Positions 1 to 9,918 are shown, numbered from the stretch's first letter. The stretch is DNA of 37,544 nt from Acinetobacter sp. UBA801 (GCA_002296655.1 DBIN01000033.1:1-37544); one strand, 5' to 3'. Program-made: numbers and translations. The notes: generated from the sequence alone by a model not told the origin.

Positions 1-77
1 GCAAGTGGTTAGGGTAAATTGTAGGTTTTATCTCTTGCACAGACTAAAAGTCTTAGGTCTATTACAAACTCTACAAT

Positions 78-1769
78 TTGCATATAGTGGAAGCTAATCA
101 CTACAACCTCCAAGATACAAGGTCTATTATTGTCTCATTACTTTTTATTTCTGTTCCTTTAATTGTAAATAGTTATCAAAGTTATAAAAGAGCTGAGCGC
201 GCTTTAATTGAAATTTCAGTCTTGCGTAATGTAGCTGAGCTGACCAACAATATTTCGCGTGAGCGTGCGCCTGCCAATCAAGTCATGTCGAGTACGCCCG
301 AGAAAAGAGCAGAATATATTCAAGAATTAAAACGCTATCGAGCCAACGTCAATCAGCAAATTGAAGAAACTGCTCAACTACTCAAGCGCAATGGTTTTAT
401 TCCGCATGCGTATCATTTGTCACATCAATTACAAGCTTCGTTAAAAGAGGGACGTGATGCGGTAGATGCTTATGCTGCAACTCCTCAGTCTTCTCGCAGT
501 TCAGCTCAATTGGATCATGCGATTCAGAAAATGTTTGCTGCTTGGGATAGTTCTCAGTATGTATTGAAGCATGTGATGTTGGATTCTGTGGGCAAAGATT
601 CGCGTGCGTCAACTTATTATAGTGTGATTTTTATTTTATCTGATTTGCGTGATCAAGCTGGGCGTGTGGCATCGAATATTATGGCTGCCATCACTTTTGG
701 TGAAAAAATTCCAGCGGAAAACTTAGCTAATTCCTTACAAAACCAGCGTCAAGCTTATTACTTATGGGACTTGGTGCATACGATTTTGCCTGAAGCACAT
801 AAAGTGCCTGAATACACAGCTTTACATAATCGCTTAAAGACTGAGTTTTTAGATCAAGGGATTCCAATCGTGAAGCAACTGATGGAGCAAAGCTTACAGG
901 GTGAAGCTTATTCTTTGACGGGCACACAATTGACCGAAGTTGTGGTGAATAAATTTAGCACCGTGGTCGACTTACAAAATTACTTGTTGGATTATAGTTT
1001 GACCTTAGCTAAAAAAGATTATTTCAAAGCGCAGCTAAAACTTGTTTTAACGTTGGTGGTCGCATTGATTTCTTTGATGGCTGCTATTTTTATCATGGTC
1101 TATGCGCGCTCGAAGGTCTTTATTCCTTTAATTCATGCACGCAGCCAAATTTTGCGCTTGGCAGCTTATGATGATGAGGCTCAAGGTACGCAAAATCCAG
1201 ACAAGGTAACGCTTCTAGAGGCCATTCAAAAACTAAAACAACGCCTAGAGCAACGCGATATTTTAGAATTGCAGCTGCGTAATATTGCCAATACCGATGT
1301 CTTAACGGGCGTTTCCAACCGTTTGGCACTTGAAGAATACATTAAATATTTGGAACATCGACCTGAAAAATTGACCAAAACTGGTCTGATTATTGTGGAT
1401 GTGGACAAATTCAAGCATATTAACGATACCTACGGGCATGTGGTGGGTGACCAAGCAATAAAATGTATTGCCGATACGCTCAAGGCGCATGTCCGTGCTT
1501 CAGACTTGGTGGTGCGTTATGATGGCGATGAGTTTTTGGTTTTGATTGAGCAAATAGAATTTACTGAGGCGCTGTTTTTGGCAGATAAATTGCGCTGTCA
1601 TATTGTGAATCAGGAATTTTTTATTCCAGAACTGAATGATTATATTCAAGTATCGGTCAGTGCTGGCGTGGCGGTGGGTGCTGCATCATGGAGCAGCTTG
1701 TTAAAAAAAGCCGATAAGCATTTATTTAGAGCCAAAGCACGTGGGCGCAATGCTGTTGCTGGTGACTAA
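78..1769 (+). CDS. membrane-anchored diguanylate cyclase (GGDEF domain, DGDEF variant)
   Basis: Predicted to make the second messenger c-di-GMP from two GTP at the inner membrane. A hydrophobic segment lies near residues 16-33, a helical sensor-like region of about 280 residues follows, a second membrane segment lies near 320-344, and a C-terminal GGDEF domain starts near residue 402 with NTDVLTGVSNR. The signature loop reads D-G-D-E-F at residues 482-486, so the first Gly is replaced by Asp. RASD at 473-476, five residues upstream, fits the inhibitory RxxD I-site. The start is uncertain: a stop at 54-56 closes the frame, TTG 78 and GTG 87 are the only early candidates, and neither has a convincing ribosome site. 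The first membrane helix begins almost at the N-terminus. It converges on uvrA. The family is certain; activity with the DGDEF variant is inferred. Confidence 0.85.
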   Translation: MHIVEANHYNLQDTRSIIVSLLFISVPLIVNSYQSYKRAERALIEISVLRNVAELTNNISRERAPANQVMSSTPEKRAEYIQELKRYRANVNQQIEETAQLLKRNGFIPHAYHLSHQLQASLKEGRDAVDAYAATPQSSRSSAQLDHAIQKMFAAWDSSQYVLKHVMLDSVGKDSRASTYYSVIFILSDLRDQAGRVASNIMAAITFGEKIPAENLANSLQNQRQAYYLWDLVHTILPEAHKVPEYTALHNRLKTEFLDQGIPIVKQLMEQSLQGEAYSLTGTQLTEVVVNKFSTVVDLQNYLLDYSLTLAKKDYFKAQLKLVLTLVVALISLMAAIFIMVYARSKVFIPLIHARSQILRLAAYDDEAQGTQNPDKVTLLEAIQKLKQRLEQRDILELQLRNIANTDVLTGVSNRLALEEYIKYLEHRPEKLTKTGLIIVDVDKFKHINDTYGHVVGDQAIKCIADTLKAHVRASDLVVRYDGDEFLVLIEQIEFTEALFLADKLRCHIVNQEFFIPELNDYIQVSVSAGVAVGAASWSSLLKKADKHLFRAKARGRNAVAGD

Positions 1770-1893
1770 GTCACAATTACAGGCTTTCTCTGGTATTTCC
1801 GAAATGATAAAAAGCTTAGCTTGAAAGATTCAGCGCAACCTTACGCCGAATCTAGATTTAATTTGAATGAGCCAGAAACTGCAATAATCTGTT

Positions 1894-4728
1894 TTAGCCT
1901 TTCAGCATTGGTTTTAAGAATTTTGCTGTGTGTGAAACTTTAGATTTTGCGACAGTTTCAGGTGTCCCTTCGGCAATGATTTGTCCACCGCCTGCACCGC
2001 CTTCAGGACCTAAGTCGACAATCCAGTCTGCAGTTTTAATGACATCTAGATTGTGTTCAATCACCACAATGGTATTACCCTTATTGCGTAGCTCATGCAA
2101 GATATCGAGCAATTTGGCAATGTCATGGAAATGCAAACCAGTGGTCGGTTCATCCAGTACATATAGGGTTTTGCCTGTATCTCGCTTGGCCAGTTCACGC
2201 GCTAGTTTCACGCGCTGTGCTTCTCCGCCAGATAAAGTCGTGGCAGATTGTCCAAGGCGAATATAACCCAAGCCCACCTGATTTAACGTTTCCAAACGAC
2301 GATGAATCACGGGAATGGCATCAAAGAAATGCATAGCATCTTCAACGGTCATTTCCAAAACATCAGAAATATTGCGACCTTTATAACTGACTTCCAAAGT
2401 TTCGCGATTATAGCGTTTACCATGACAGGCATCACAAGGCACATACATATCAGGCAAGAAGTGCATTGCAACTTTAATCATACCATCGCCCTCACATGCC
2501 TCGCAGCGTCCACCTTTGACGTTAAAGGAGAAGCGTCCTGCTGCATAACCACGTGCTTTGGCTTCCGGTGTTTGCGCAAACAGCTCACGAATTGGAGTGA
2601 ACAAACCTGTATAGGTCGCTGGGTTCGAGCGTGGCGTTCGCCCAATCGGGCTTTGGTCAATATCCACCACTTTATCTAAATATTGTAGACCATCAATCGA
2701 GTCGAATTTTTCTGCGTTTAAGGTGGTGGCACCATTTAATTGAGTTGCAGCCAAAGGCAACAAAGTGCGGTTAATCAAGGTAGATTTGCCTGAACCTGAC
2801 ACGCCTGTGACACAAGTCATCACGCCTAAAGGCAAAGTGAGATCCACTTTTTGTAGATTGTGTCCTGCTGCGCCCATGAGTTTAATTTGTTGTTCAGGAT
2901 GTGGTGGTTGGGTACGCGTTTTCGGCACTTCAATTTTTAATTTACCCGATAAATACTGTCCTGTGAGTGAGTCTGCATGTTCGGCTAATTCTGCATAAGT
3001 ACCTTCGGCAATAATATGTCCACCATGCACACCTGCGCCTGGACCAATATCAATAATATGGTCGGCGGCACGAATCGCATCTTCATCATGTTCTACCACC
3101 AACACCGTGTTGCCCAAATCACGTAAACGAATCAGAGTTTCTAGCAATCGGTCATTGTCACGTTGGTGCAAGCCAATTGAAGGTTCATCTAGCACATACA
3201 TCACGCCCATAAGCCCTGCACCAATTTGAGATGCCAAGCGGATACGCTGTGCTTCACCGCCCGAAAGCGTTTCGGCAGAGCGTGATAGGCTCAAATAATT
3301 CAAACCTACCGATACTAAAAAGTGTAGACGTTCACGGATTTCTTTAAAGATTTTATCTGCAACTTCACCTTTGGCGCCATCCAGATTCAACCCTTGATAG
3401 TACTGCTCGGCATCGCCAATTGACATTTGGGTGATTTGGGCAATGGTTTTGTCTTTTACGCGAACATTGCGAGAGATTTCATTTAAGCGTGAGCCACCGC
3501 AGGCATCACAGGCCGCATTAGATAAATACTGCGCCAGATCATCACGTACATAATTACTTTCGGTTTCACGGTAACGACGTTCTAAATGAGGCAACACGCC
3601 TTCAAAGGCAATCACACGTTTATGGTGGCGTCCACGTTCATCGGTATAGCTCAGGTCTATTTTGTCTTTGCCAGTGCCGTACAGAAATTTCTTTTGGGTC
3701 GCGCTGTCGAGCTGATTCCATGCCGTGTCAAGTGAAAGTTCATAATGTGCCGCGACTTTTTCTAGCATGCTATAATAATACGGACGCTGTCTGTCCCAGC
3801 CACGAATAGCGCCCTGACTTATCGACAGCTCAGGGGTTGGAATGAGTTTTTCCGCACTGAAATGACTACGTGTTCCTAAACCATCACAAGTTGGACAAGC
3901 GCCAAAAGGGTTGTTAAATGAGAACAGGCGCGGTTCAAGTTCTGCTACGGCACGGTCACATTGTGGGCAAGAGTGCTTGGCTGAAAAAATACGATCAGGT
4001 TGTTCCGCGTTCATCCACGATAAAATGGCTAAATCGCCACCCAAACGCAGCGCGGTTTCAAAGCTTTCGGCAATACGGTTGCCTAAATCATCTCGGACTT
4101 TAAAACGGTCTACCACCACTTCAATGGTATGTTTTTTCTTTTTGTCGAGTTCTGGTGGTGGGTCAATATCCATGACTTCGCCATCAACTCGGGCGCGTAC
4201 AAAACCCTGACTTTGTAGCTGTTCAAACAGATGCACATATTCGCCTTTACGCTCACGAATTACAGGCGCGAGTAGCATTAAAGCAGTGCCTTCTTCCAGT
4301 GCTTTTACAGCATCGACCATTTCTGAAACAGTTTGCGCCACCATTGGTAAATCATGTTCAGGACAGTAAGGTGTGCCGACACGTGCATACAGCAAACGCA
4401 AATAGTCGTAAATTTCGGTAATGGTCCCCACGGTTGAACGCGGGTTATGGCTGGTCGATTTCTGTTCAATGGCAATTGCGGGACTTAGACCTTCAATCGA
4501 GTCGACTTCAGGTTTTTCCATTTGCGATAAAAACTGACGTGCATAGGCAGAAAGTGATTCGACATAACGACGCTGCCCTTCGGCATAGAGGGTATCAAAC
4601 GCCAGTGAAGATTTTCCTGAACCAGATAAACCCGTAATCACCACAAATTTATCGCGTGGAATATCAAGGTTCACGTTTTTTAGGTTATGGGTACGTGCAC
4701 CTCGAATACGGATATGACTTTGGCTCAT
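1894..4728 (-). CDS. uvrA: UvrA, excinuclease ABC subunit A
   Basis: Damage-recognition ATPase of nucleotide excision repair; the UvrA dimer loads UvrB at lesions. 944 residues, the usual length. It has two ABC modules: the first Walker A is GLSGSGKS at residues 33-40 and the second is GVSGSGKS in the C-terminal half. Each half has a signature LSGGEAQR, and there are CxxC zinc-finger pairs (CPQC...CPTC and CEAC...CDAC). I chose the ATG at 4728 ([10 protein letters not shown]) because homology begins there and GAGAAG lies just upstream; the open frame runs 21 codons further but that extension is not UvrA-like. No CTG-N10-CAG LexA-type box is visible upstream, in line with Acinetobacter lacking LexA. 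It is transcribed alone, convergent with the diguanylate cyclase gene. Confidence 0.98.
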   Translation of the reverse strand: MSQSHIRIRGARTHNLKNVNLDIPRDKFVVITGLSGSGKSSLAFDTLYAEGQRRYVESLSAYARQFLSQMEKPEVDSIEGLSPAIAIEQKSTSHNPRSTVGTITEIYDYLRLLYARVGTPYCPEHDLPMVAQTVSEMVDAVKALEEGTALMLLAPVIRERKGEYVHLFEQLQSQGFVRARVDGEVMDIDPPPELDKKKKHTIEVVVDRFKVRDDLGNRIAESFETALRLGGDLAILSWMNAEQPDRIFSAKHSCPQCDRAVAELEPRLFSFNNPFGACPTCDGLGTRSHFSAEKLIPTPELSISQGAIRGWDRQRPYYYSMLEKVAAHYELSLDTAWNQLDSATQKKFLYGTGKDKIDLSYTDERGRHHKRVIAFEGVLPHLERRYRETESNYVRDDLAQYLSNAACDACGGSRLNEISRNVRVKDKTIAQITQMSIGDAEQYYQGLNLDGAKGEVADKIFKEIRERLHFLVSVGLNYLSLSRSAETLSGGEAQRIRLASQIGAGLMGVMYVLDEPSIGLHQRDNDRLLETLIRLRDLGNTVLVVEHDEDAIRAADHIIDIGPGAGVHGGHIIAEGTYAELAEHADSLTGQYLSGKLKIEVPKTRTQPPHPEQQIKLMGAAGHNLQKVDLTLPLGVMTCVTGVSGSGKSTLINRTLLPLAATQLNGATTLNAEKFDSIDGLQYLDKVVDIDQSPIGRTPRSNPATYTGLFTPIRELFAQTPEAKARGYAAGRFSFNVKGGRCEACEGDGMIKVAMHFLPDMYVPCDACHGKRYNRETLEVSYKGRNISDVLEMTVEDAMHFFDAIPVIHRRLETLNQVGLGYIRLGQSATTLSGGEAQRVKLARELAKRDTGKTLYVLDEPTTGLHFHDIAKLLDILHELRNKGNTIVVIEHNLDVIKTADWIVDLGPEGGAGGGQIIAEGTPETVAKSKVSHTAKFLKPMLKG

Positions 4729-4870
4729 AAAAACTTCTCGATATTTTGCAAATGAAAAACCTATATATGATAGCGCATGAAAATTGTTCAAGTGTTATTT
4801 TTCATGCTTTATCGGTCATGGCTTGTCGCACCTTATGGAATGATTCACATACGCTGCGTGAGGGCGGCCG

Positions 4871-5543
4871 TTAAGCTTGATCTAAACCTGGCCACTGACG
4901 TTGATGGTAGGCGCTATCCCAAAATAACCATTCCAGTTCTGCGGCTTTGGTGTAAGCGTGGTGCATTTTTTCAAGGGTATCGGCATCACATCGCGCAGCA
5001 ACACGGTCAATGGTTTGAATCACGTTATTAACCGCAGTGTGGAATTCTTAGCCTGAATAGGTATCAACCCATGCCTGATAGGGATTATTCGGTGCAGAAT
5101 TATGGACAATATCTTTACCGACTTCGGCATAAATCCAGAAACATGGCAGCAGGGATGCCAATACCACTGGATAGCTTTCCGACCATGCGGTTGCGACTAA
5201 ATAAGAGGTGTAATGATGGCAGGCAAGGTCAGCGGAGTATTTTCAAATTCCTGTTTGGAAATATCAAACTCCTGCATAAAGCTGTCATGTAAGGTACGCT
5301 CCACTACAATTGCAATTTTGGCGGCATTTGCAAACTGAATAATATCTCTGCATCAAAAGCCTTGGCCGCACAGACTGCCAGAGCGCGCCCGTAGGCAATT
5401 AAGTAATGTGAATCTTGAATCACATAATGCGCAAAAGCAGCTTTACTTAAGGTGCCTTGTGCTAATTCCTGATTAAACGGTAAAGCGAGCGTCTTATGAT
5501 AAAGGGCAAGGTTACGTTGCCAAACGTCTTGAGAAAAGCGCAT
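4871..5543 (-). pseudogene. tenA: tenA / thiaminase II family gene, inactivated by two frameshifts and one stop
   Basis: TenA hydrolyses degraded thiamine pyrimidines for salvage. The intact N-terminus (MRFSQDVWQRNLALYHKTLA) starts at 5543 and stays in frame to about 5340, where a first frameshift leads to a stop after LFSLQMPPKLQL. The reading resumes in another frame with ANAAKIAIVVERTLHDSFMQ, shifts again near 5221 (LTL to ACHHYTSYLV; one base seems to be missing), then runs to an in-frame TAA at 5048-5050 between YSG and EFHTAV. It ends at a normal-looking terminus, RQWPGLDQA. The TenA landmarks PCFWIYAEVG (the Cys region) and ELEWLFWDSAY are still readable, so the decay is recent. With three independent lesions a sequencing error is unlikely to explain everything. 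No thiamine gene or TPP riboswitch is nearby. Confidence 0.88.
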
Positions 5544-5846
5544 CCTAAATTCCTAATATGTCGTTGCATTTCACTATAGCAGTTTGGGAACGGAAAGCAC
5601 GGTTTTCGCGGTATCTGATCGGGAAACCCAAAATCATACGAAGAATTTTGCCGAAGTTGAGAAAAAAGCGTCATAATTGCAGCATAAAATTTTACATTCT
5701 CCGTTTTTGTCAGATTTAAAACTCGGGCAATTCAAATTTCAGAATTTTTGCATCTGTTAAATCTTAATAAAACTGTACTTTGTATTGCTGGTACAAATTC
5801 GGCAGATGAAAAATTCAGATCAAAATATAGTGATAGGTCGTTTCTC
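5544..5846. other. intergenic region between the tenA remnant and the DUF475 gene
   Basis: About 300 bases without a supportable gene. It must hold the promoters of the divergent tenA remnant and the DUF475 gene. TTAGGAATTTAGG at 5543-5557 (minus strand) is a plausible ribosome site for tenA. The open frame from TTG 5748 into the DUF475 gene has no ribosome site and adds a 33-residue non-homologous extension. I see no yybP-ykoY-type manganese riboswitch. Confidence 0.5.
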
Positions 5847-6932
5847 ATGATGAAACATTTTGGTTTCTCAATCGTATTTTCGATAGTGTGTCTTGCGCTA
5901 TCTGCATATTGGGGCTATACCCATGGCCCAGAAGCAGGTGTGCAAACCATGCTTACCGCACTGACCATTACCGCAATTTTGGCGATTATGGAAGTGTCTT
6001 TGTCGTTTGATAACGCAGTGGTGAATGCCTCAGTGCTGCGCGGTTGGGATCATTTCTGGAAAATGCTGTTTTTAACCGTGGGGATTATTATTGCGGTTTT
6101 TGGCATGCGTTTGATCTTCCCTGTGGTGATTGTGGCTGTCACTGCCGATATGGGCATGATGGAAGTGGTACAACTGGCACTGAATGATCCGAAGCAATAT
6201 TCAGCTAAACTCATGGCACATCACCCTGAAATTGCTGCATTTGGTGGTGCATTCTTGTTGATGGTCTTCCTGAATTTCTTTTTGGATGATGAAAAAGACA
6301 CCCACTGGTTCAGATGGTTGGAACGTCGTTTGAGCAATTTGGCAAGCGTACCTGCCATGTCGGTATTTTTAGCCTTGGTGACGCTGTTAATCATGGCGGC
6401 AAATGTGGTGGAAGATAAACGCCTTGTGGTCACGATGGCGGGTATTTGGGGCATCGTGATTTATATTGGCGTACAAGTACTGAGCCACATGCTAGGCGGT
6501 GAACCAGAGGTCGATGAACAAGGCAATGCTGTGCGTCATGACGAAAACGGCGTACCGACAGGCGTGGTGAAAGCGGGTATTGGGGGCTTTTTATATCTAG
6601 AAGTGCTTGATGCTTCGTTCAGTTTTGATGGGGTGATTGGTGCATTTGCAATCACCTCTGACGTCGTGATCATCATGTTAGGTTTGGCGATTGGTGCAAT
6701 TTTCGTGCGTTCGATGACGATTTATTTGGTCGAAAAAGGCACCTTGGATGCCTATATTTACCTTGAACACGGTGCGCACTACGCAATTGGTGCGTTGGCC
6801 TTTATTATGATTGCCAGCGGTACAGGCTTGCATGTGCCAGAAGTGGTGACAGGTTTAATTGGTGTTGCCTTTATTGTGTGGGCGGTGATTGCCTCCATTC
6901 AATTTAAAAAACGTCAGGCAAAAGCGGGTTAA
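5847..6932 (+). CDS. DUF475 / TerC-like integral membrane protein
   Basis: Polytopic inner-membrane protein of the DUF475 family, related to TerC-type proteins that are linked in various bacteria to metal (manganese, tellurite) homeostasis; the exact substrate is not known. 361 residues from ATG 5847 (or the adjacent ATG 5850), with AGG about nine bases upstream. It has many hydrophobic helices. Two related acidic signatures, EVSLSFDNAVVNASVL near residues 50-65 and EVLDASFSFDGVIGAF in the second half, mark the internal pseudo-symmetry typical of TerC-like folds. An acidic cytoplasmic-type loop (GEPEVDEQGNAVRHDENG) separates the halves. It is monocistronic: a terminator follows at 7013-7038. 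Family assignment is firm, function is inferred. Confidence 0.88.
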   Translation: MMKHFGFSIVFSIVCLALSAYWGYTHGPEAGVQTMLTALTITAILAIMEVSLSFDNAVVNASVLRGWDHFWKMLFLTVGIIIAVFGMRLIFPVVIVAVTADMGMMEVVQLALNDPKQYSAKLMAHHPEIAAFGGAFLLMVFLNFFLDDEKDTHWFRWLERRLSNLASVPAMSVFLALVTLLIMAANVVEDKRLVVTMAGIWGIVIYIGVQVLSHMLGGEPEVDEQGNAVRHDENGVPTGVVKAGIGGFLYLEVLDASFSFDGVIGAFAITSDVVIIMLGLAIGAIFVRSMTIYLVEKGTLDAYIYLEHGAHYAIGALAFIMIASGTGLHVPEVVTGLIGVAFIVWAVIASIQFKKRQAKAG

Positions 6933-6951
6933 GGCTATGGTGATGCCCGTT

Positions 6952-6985
6952 ACTGTATTGCCGTGAAATCTTAGGGTAATACAGT
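6952..6985. repeat. 8-bp inverted repeat downstream of the DUF475 gene
   Basis: ACTGTATT at 6952-6959 and AATACAGT at 6978-6985 form a perfect 8-bp inverted repeat with an 18-base spacer. A third copy of the half-site, ACTGTATA, lies at 6992-6999. There is no T-run, so it is not itself a terminator. Function unknown. Confidence 0.5.
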
Positions 6986-7012
6986 GACGAAGACTGTATA
7001 AAATATAAATTT

Positions 7013-7038
7013 GGGTGCACAGCGTTGCGCCCTTTTTT
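7013..7038 (+). terminator. rho-independent terminator of the DUF475 gene
   Basis: GGGTGC (7013-7018) pairs with GCGCCC (7027-7032) through six pairs including one T-G, with an 8-base loop, followed directly by six T residues at 7033-7038. Confidence 0.8.
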
Positions 7039-7146
7039 ATTGAAAAAGTAGGGTTGTTGAATAAACATCGGGAAAAATCAGCATCCTTAAGCTGAATGTT
7101 GTAGGATATCTGCAAATTCAAAATTATTTAGTTTTAGTCGATTGAT

Positions 7147-8511
7147 ATGATGAATGCCTTAGAACGCCGCTCGACCTTTGCTTTAAGCAGTATTTTTGCA
7201 TTGCGCATGTTGGGTCTGTTCATGATTATTCCTGTGTTTTCAGTGGCAGGGCAGTCATATCAATACGCAACTCCTGCACTGATTGGTCTTGCCGTTGGTG
7301 TTTATGGACTCACCCAAGCCATTTTACAAATTCCATTTAGCTTAATTGCAGACCGTTATAGCCGTAAGCCATTGGTGGTTTTTGGCTTATTACTGTTTGC
7401 TTTAGGTGGTGCAATTGCAGCCATGTCCGACACCATTTATGGCGTGATTATTGGACGTGCCATTGCAGGTGGTGGCGCGGTATCCGCTGTGGTGATGGCA
7501 TTGTTGGCCGATGTGACCCGTGAAGAAAACCGCACGAAAGCCATGGCGGTGATGGGTATGAGTATAGGCATGTCCTTTGTGGTGGCCTTTAGTTTAGGGC
7601 CGTGGCTGACAGGTTGGGTCGGTATTTCAGGACTGTTTTGGGTGACTACAGTGATGGGGTTGGCAGCGATTCTCATGCTGTTATTGGTGCCTAAAGTCAC
7701 GCGCCATCATCGTAATTTTCAGCAAGGCTACATCACTCAGTTAAAGCAAGTCCTGAAAATGGGCGATTTAAACCGCCTGCATGTATCGGTATTTACCCTA
7801 CATTTATTGCTTACTGCCATGTTTATTTATGTACCTTCGCAATTAATCAAATTTGCTGATATTCCTTTGCAGCATCATGGTTGGGTGTATTTGCCATTGT
7901 TGTTGGTTAGTCTGTTCGTGGCATTCCCAAGCATTGTTCTGGCAGAAAAATATCGCAAAATGCGTGGCATTTTCCTGACCGCCATTGCAGGTATCATTTT
8001 AGGTTTGTTGGTGCTGATTTTTGGGTTTGAATCGAAGTACATCCTTTTATTGGGTTTGGGCTTATTCTTTATCGCTTTTAACGTTATGGAAGCGTTATTA
8101 CCTTCGTGGTTGTCAAAAGCTGCGCCAATTCAATCTAAAGCCACCGCGATGGGTGTGAATGCGAGCAGTCAGTTTTTGGGCGCATTCTTTGGTGGGATGA
8201 TTGGTGGGCAATTATTGATGCTCAACCACACCGCATTGGGTTGGAGTATTTTGACCGCGATTGCTATAATTTGGCTGCTTGTTAGTTTTGGATTGGCGCA
8301 GCCGCGCTACCTTTCGTCTTTGGTCTTGCGCTTGCCTGAGAATCGAGAAACAGATGAATGGACTTCTCAGTTATTGGCAATTCGTGGTATTGAAGAGGTC
8401 GTGGTGATGTCTGACCAACAAGTGGCGTATGTAAAGGTTGATAAACAGCATATTGATGATGCTGCGCGACAACAATTAACGCACTTGTTTGGGAAAGAGG
8501 TAGCCATTTAA
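7147..8511 (+). CDS. yajR: YajR-type MFS transporter with C-terminal YAM domain
   Basis: Major facilitator superfamily proton-coupled exporter of unknown substrate in the inner membrane. 454 residues, the same length as Escherichia coli YajR. Twelve hydrophobic segments fill residues 1 to about 390. The MFS motif A reads DRYSRKPLVVFG after helix 2, and the antiporter-type motif is seen in FSLGPWLTGWVG. The tail (about 390-454, from LSSLVLRLPENRETDEWTSQ) is soluble and has the beta-alpha-beta pattern of the YAM domain that distinguishes YajR: one strand ends in IRGIEEVVVMSDQQVAYVKV. It starts at ATG 7147 or the next ATG 7150; no strong ribosome site is visible. ssb follows 51 bases later on the same strand with its own good ribosome site. 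Confidence 0.88.
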   Translation: MMNALERRSTFALSSIFALRMLGLFMIIPVFSVAGQSYQYATPALIGLAVGVYGLTQAILQIPFSLIADRYSRKPLVVFGLLLFALGGAIAAMSDTIYGVIIGRAIAGGGAVSAVVMALLADVTREENRTKAMAVMGMSIGMSFVVAFSLGPWLTGWVGISGLFWVTTVMGLAAILMLLLVPKVTRHHRNFQQGYITQLKQVLKMGDLNRLHVSVFTLHLLLTAMFIYVPSQLIKFADIPLQHHGWVYLPLLLVSLFVAFPSIVLAEKYRKMRGIFLTAIAGIILGLLVLIFGFESKYILLLGLGLFFIAFNVMEALLPSWLSKAAPIQSKATAMGVNASSQFLGAFFGGMIGGQLLMLNHTALGWSILTAIAIIWLLVSFGLAQPRYLSSLVLRLPENRETDEWTSQLLAIRGIEEVVVMSDQQVAYVKVDKQHIDDAARQQLTHLFGKEVAI

Positions 8512-8562
8512 GCATAACTCTTATAAAGTAAATAATAGAAACAAATAGGAAGAAAACATCTA

Positions 8563-9114
8563 ATGCGTGGTGTAAATAAAGTCATATTAGTGGGTACTTT
8601 AGGTCGTGATCCTGAAACAAAAACTTTCCCAAATGGTGGTTCTCTCACTCAATTTTCTATCGCAACCAGTGATGTCTGGACAGACAAAAATACAGGTGAG
8701 CGTAAAGAGCAAACAGAGTGGCATCGCATTGTTTTACATAACCGTTTAGGCGAGATTGCACAGCAATATTTACGCAAAGGTTCAAAAGTGTATATCGAAG
8801 GTTCATTGCGAACGCGTCAGTGGACCGATCAAAACGGTCAAGAGCGTTACACTACTGAAATTCGTGGTGATCAAATGCAAATGCTCGATTCGGGTAATCG
8901 TGGACAATCTGACCAACAAGATGGCGGTTTTGCTCAACCACGTTTTAACAATAACCAAGCTCCAGCCACAGGTTATGCGAATCAAAATCAAGGCGGTTCT
9001 AACCAAAATCACGGTGGCGGCTATGCCAACAATAACCCGAGTGGCTTTGCACCGAAGCCACAAGCTGCGCCTGCAACTGCACCAGCAGATTTAGATGATG
9101 ACTTGCCGTTCTAA
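8563..9114 (+). CDS. ssb: single-stranded DNA-binding protein SSB
   Basis: Tetrameric OB-fold protein that coats single-stranded DNA during replication, repair and recombination. The OB domain covers residues 1 to about 108 ([20 protein letters not shown] ... [20 protein letters not shown]). A flexible linker rich in Gln, Asn and Gly follows, and the protein ends in the acidic tip DLDDDLPF that docks partner proteins. 183 residues. ATG 8563 is preceded by AGGAAG at 8547-8552. A strong terminator follows at 9151-9178. The linker is translated from low-complexity codons, which explains the spurious open frames on both strands there. Confidence 0.98.
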   Translation: MRGVNKVILVGTLGRDPETKTFPNGGSLTQFSIATSDVWTDKNTGERKEQTEWHRIVLHNRLGEIAQQYLRKGSKVYIEGSLRTRQWTDQNGQERYTTEIRGDQMQMLDSGNRGQSDQQDGGFAQPRFNNNQAPATGYANQNQGGSNQNHGGGYANNNPSGFAPKPQAAPATAPADLDDDLPF

Positions 9115-9150
9115 TCTATCCATATGATTAAAATGGAAAATCATCATCCA

Positions 9151-9178
9151 AACCCTTTGTTTCTACAAAGGGTTTTTT
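9151..9178 (+). terminator. rho-independent terminator after ssb
   Basis: Perfect 10-bp stem: AACCCTTTGT at 9151-9160, TTCT loop, ACAAAGGGTT at 9165-9174, then a run of six T residues ending at 9178. Confidence 0.93.
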
Positions 9179-9250
9179 AGTACCAATATTCAGCAAATAT
9201 CTGTTTTCTCAATTAAATCTTCAACTATAATAGGATTCTTAATTCATAAA

Positions 9251-9288
9251 ACCGATTATTTTTATAAAAAAGTACTGTTTTACCGATT
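9251..9288. promoter_or_regulatory. direct repeat ACCGATT upstream of ahpC
   Basis: ACCGATTATTT starts at 9251 and ACCGATTCTTT at 9282. They match at 10 of 11 bases and are 31 bp apart, about three helical turns, roughly 70-100 bp before the ahpC start. A TATTCT-like -10 lies near 9301. The repeat could be a regulator site, but I cannot name the regulator. Confidence 0.35.
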
Positions 9289-9354
9289 CTTTGGTTTTTC
9301 GTATTCTAGCTAAACAAGATAAGCAATCCCCCGAAACGAATTGAGGAATCATCC

Positions 9355-9918
9355 ATGAGTTTAATCAATACCCAAGTCAAAGCATTTAACGCAACCGCTT
9401 ACCATAATGGTCAATTTATTGAAGTATCTGAGCAAGACTTTATTGGTAAATGGTCAGTGGTGTTTTTCTACCCTGCAGATTTCACTTTTGTGTGCCCAAC
9501 TGAACTTGCAGATTTAGCCGATCAATATGCTGAATTCCAAAAAATGGGTGTGGAAATTTACTCAGTTTCTACAGACACGCATTTTACCCATAAAGCATGG
9601 CACGACACTTCAGAAGAAATCAAAAAAATTCAATATCCAATGATTGGCGACCCAACTTGGACTTTGGCTAAAAACTTTGAAGTGCTGATTGAAGCAGAAG
9701 GTTTGGCAGATCGTGGTACTTTCGTGATTGACCCTGAAGGGAAAATCCAAATTGTAGAAATTAATGCAGGCGGTATTGGTCGTGACGCGCAAGAATTGTT
9801 GCGTAAAGTGAAAGCAGCGCAATATGTGCATGCACACCCCGGCGAAGTTTGCCCTGCTAAGTGGAAAGAAGGCGATGCAACCTTAGCACCATCTATTGAT
9901 TTGGTCGGAAAAATCTAA
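9355..9918 (+). CDS. ahpC: AhpC, 2-Cys peroxiredoxin (alkyl hydroperoxide reductase subunit C)
   Basis: Cytosolic peroxidase that reduces hydrogen peroxide, organic hydroperoxides and peroxynitrite. 187 residues, exactly the length of the enterobacterial protein. The peroxidatic Cys is C47 in [10 protein letters not shown] and the resolving Cys is C166 in EVCPAKW, so it is a typical 2-Cys AhpC; the C-terminal YF-containing helix motif of sensitive enzymes is not obvious (the tail ends DLVGKI). ATG 9355 follows GAGGAA by about seven bases. The reductase gene ahpF is not in the window. It is transcribed alone between two terminators. Confidence 0.97.
   Translation: MSLINTQVKAFNATAYHNGQFIEVSEQDFIGKWSVVFFYPADFTFVCPTELADLADQYAEFQKMGVEIYSVSTDTHFTHKAWHDTSEEIKKIQYPMIGDPTWTLAKNFEVLIEAEGLADRGTFVIDPEGKIQIVEINAGGIGRDAQELLRKVKAAQYVHAHPGEVCPAKWKEGDATLAPSIDLVGKI

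Noticed and set aside
1826..1853. Hairpin AGATTC-GCG / CGC-GAATCT between the cyclase gene and uvrA
   Set aside because: Short stem with a mismatch and no T-run on either strand; a terminator would be expected here but this is weak.
1928..4637. Several plus-strand open frames of 60-125 codons within uvrA
   Set aside because: They are shadows on the opposite strand of a conserved gene, without ribosome sites or recognisable domains.
4729..4800. LexA/SOS box upstream of uvrA
   Set aside because: No CTG-N10-CAG palindrome, and Acinetobacter is known to lack LexA.
4775..4807. Inverted repeat GCATGAAAA / TTTTCATGC between uvrA and the tenA remnant
   Set aside because: No convincing T-run on either strand, and it overlaps the likely uvrA promoter region; too ambiguous to call a terminator.
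4777..5292. Plus-strand open frames across the tenA region
   Set aside because: They are antisense to the clearly readable, frameshifted tenA and show no family features.
5748..5846. TTG start extending the DUF475 protein by 33 residues
   Set aside because: No ribosome site, and the extension is polar and unlike the family; ATG 5847 fits the first membrane helix.
8756..9094. 112-codon plus-strand and 86-codon minus-strand frames inside ssb
   Set aside because: They come from the repetitive Gln/Asn/Gly linker codons of SSB and are not independent genes.
9220..9260. Possible OxyR site upstream of ahpC
   Set aside because: Only one ATAG quarter-site is found and the four-part spacing does not fit.
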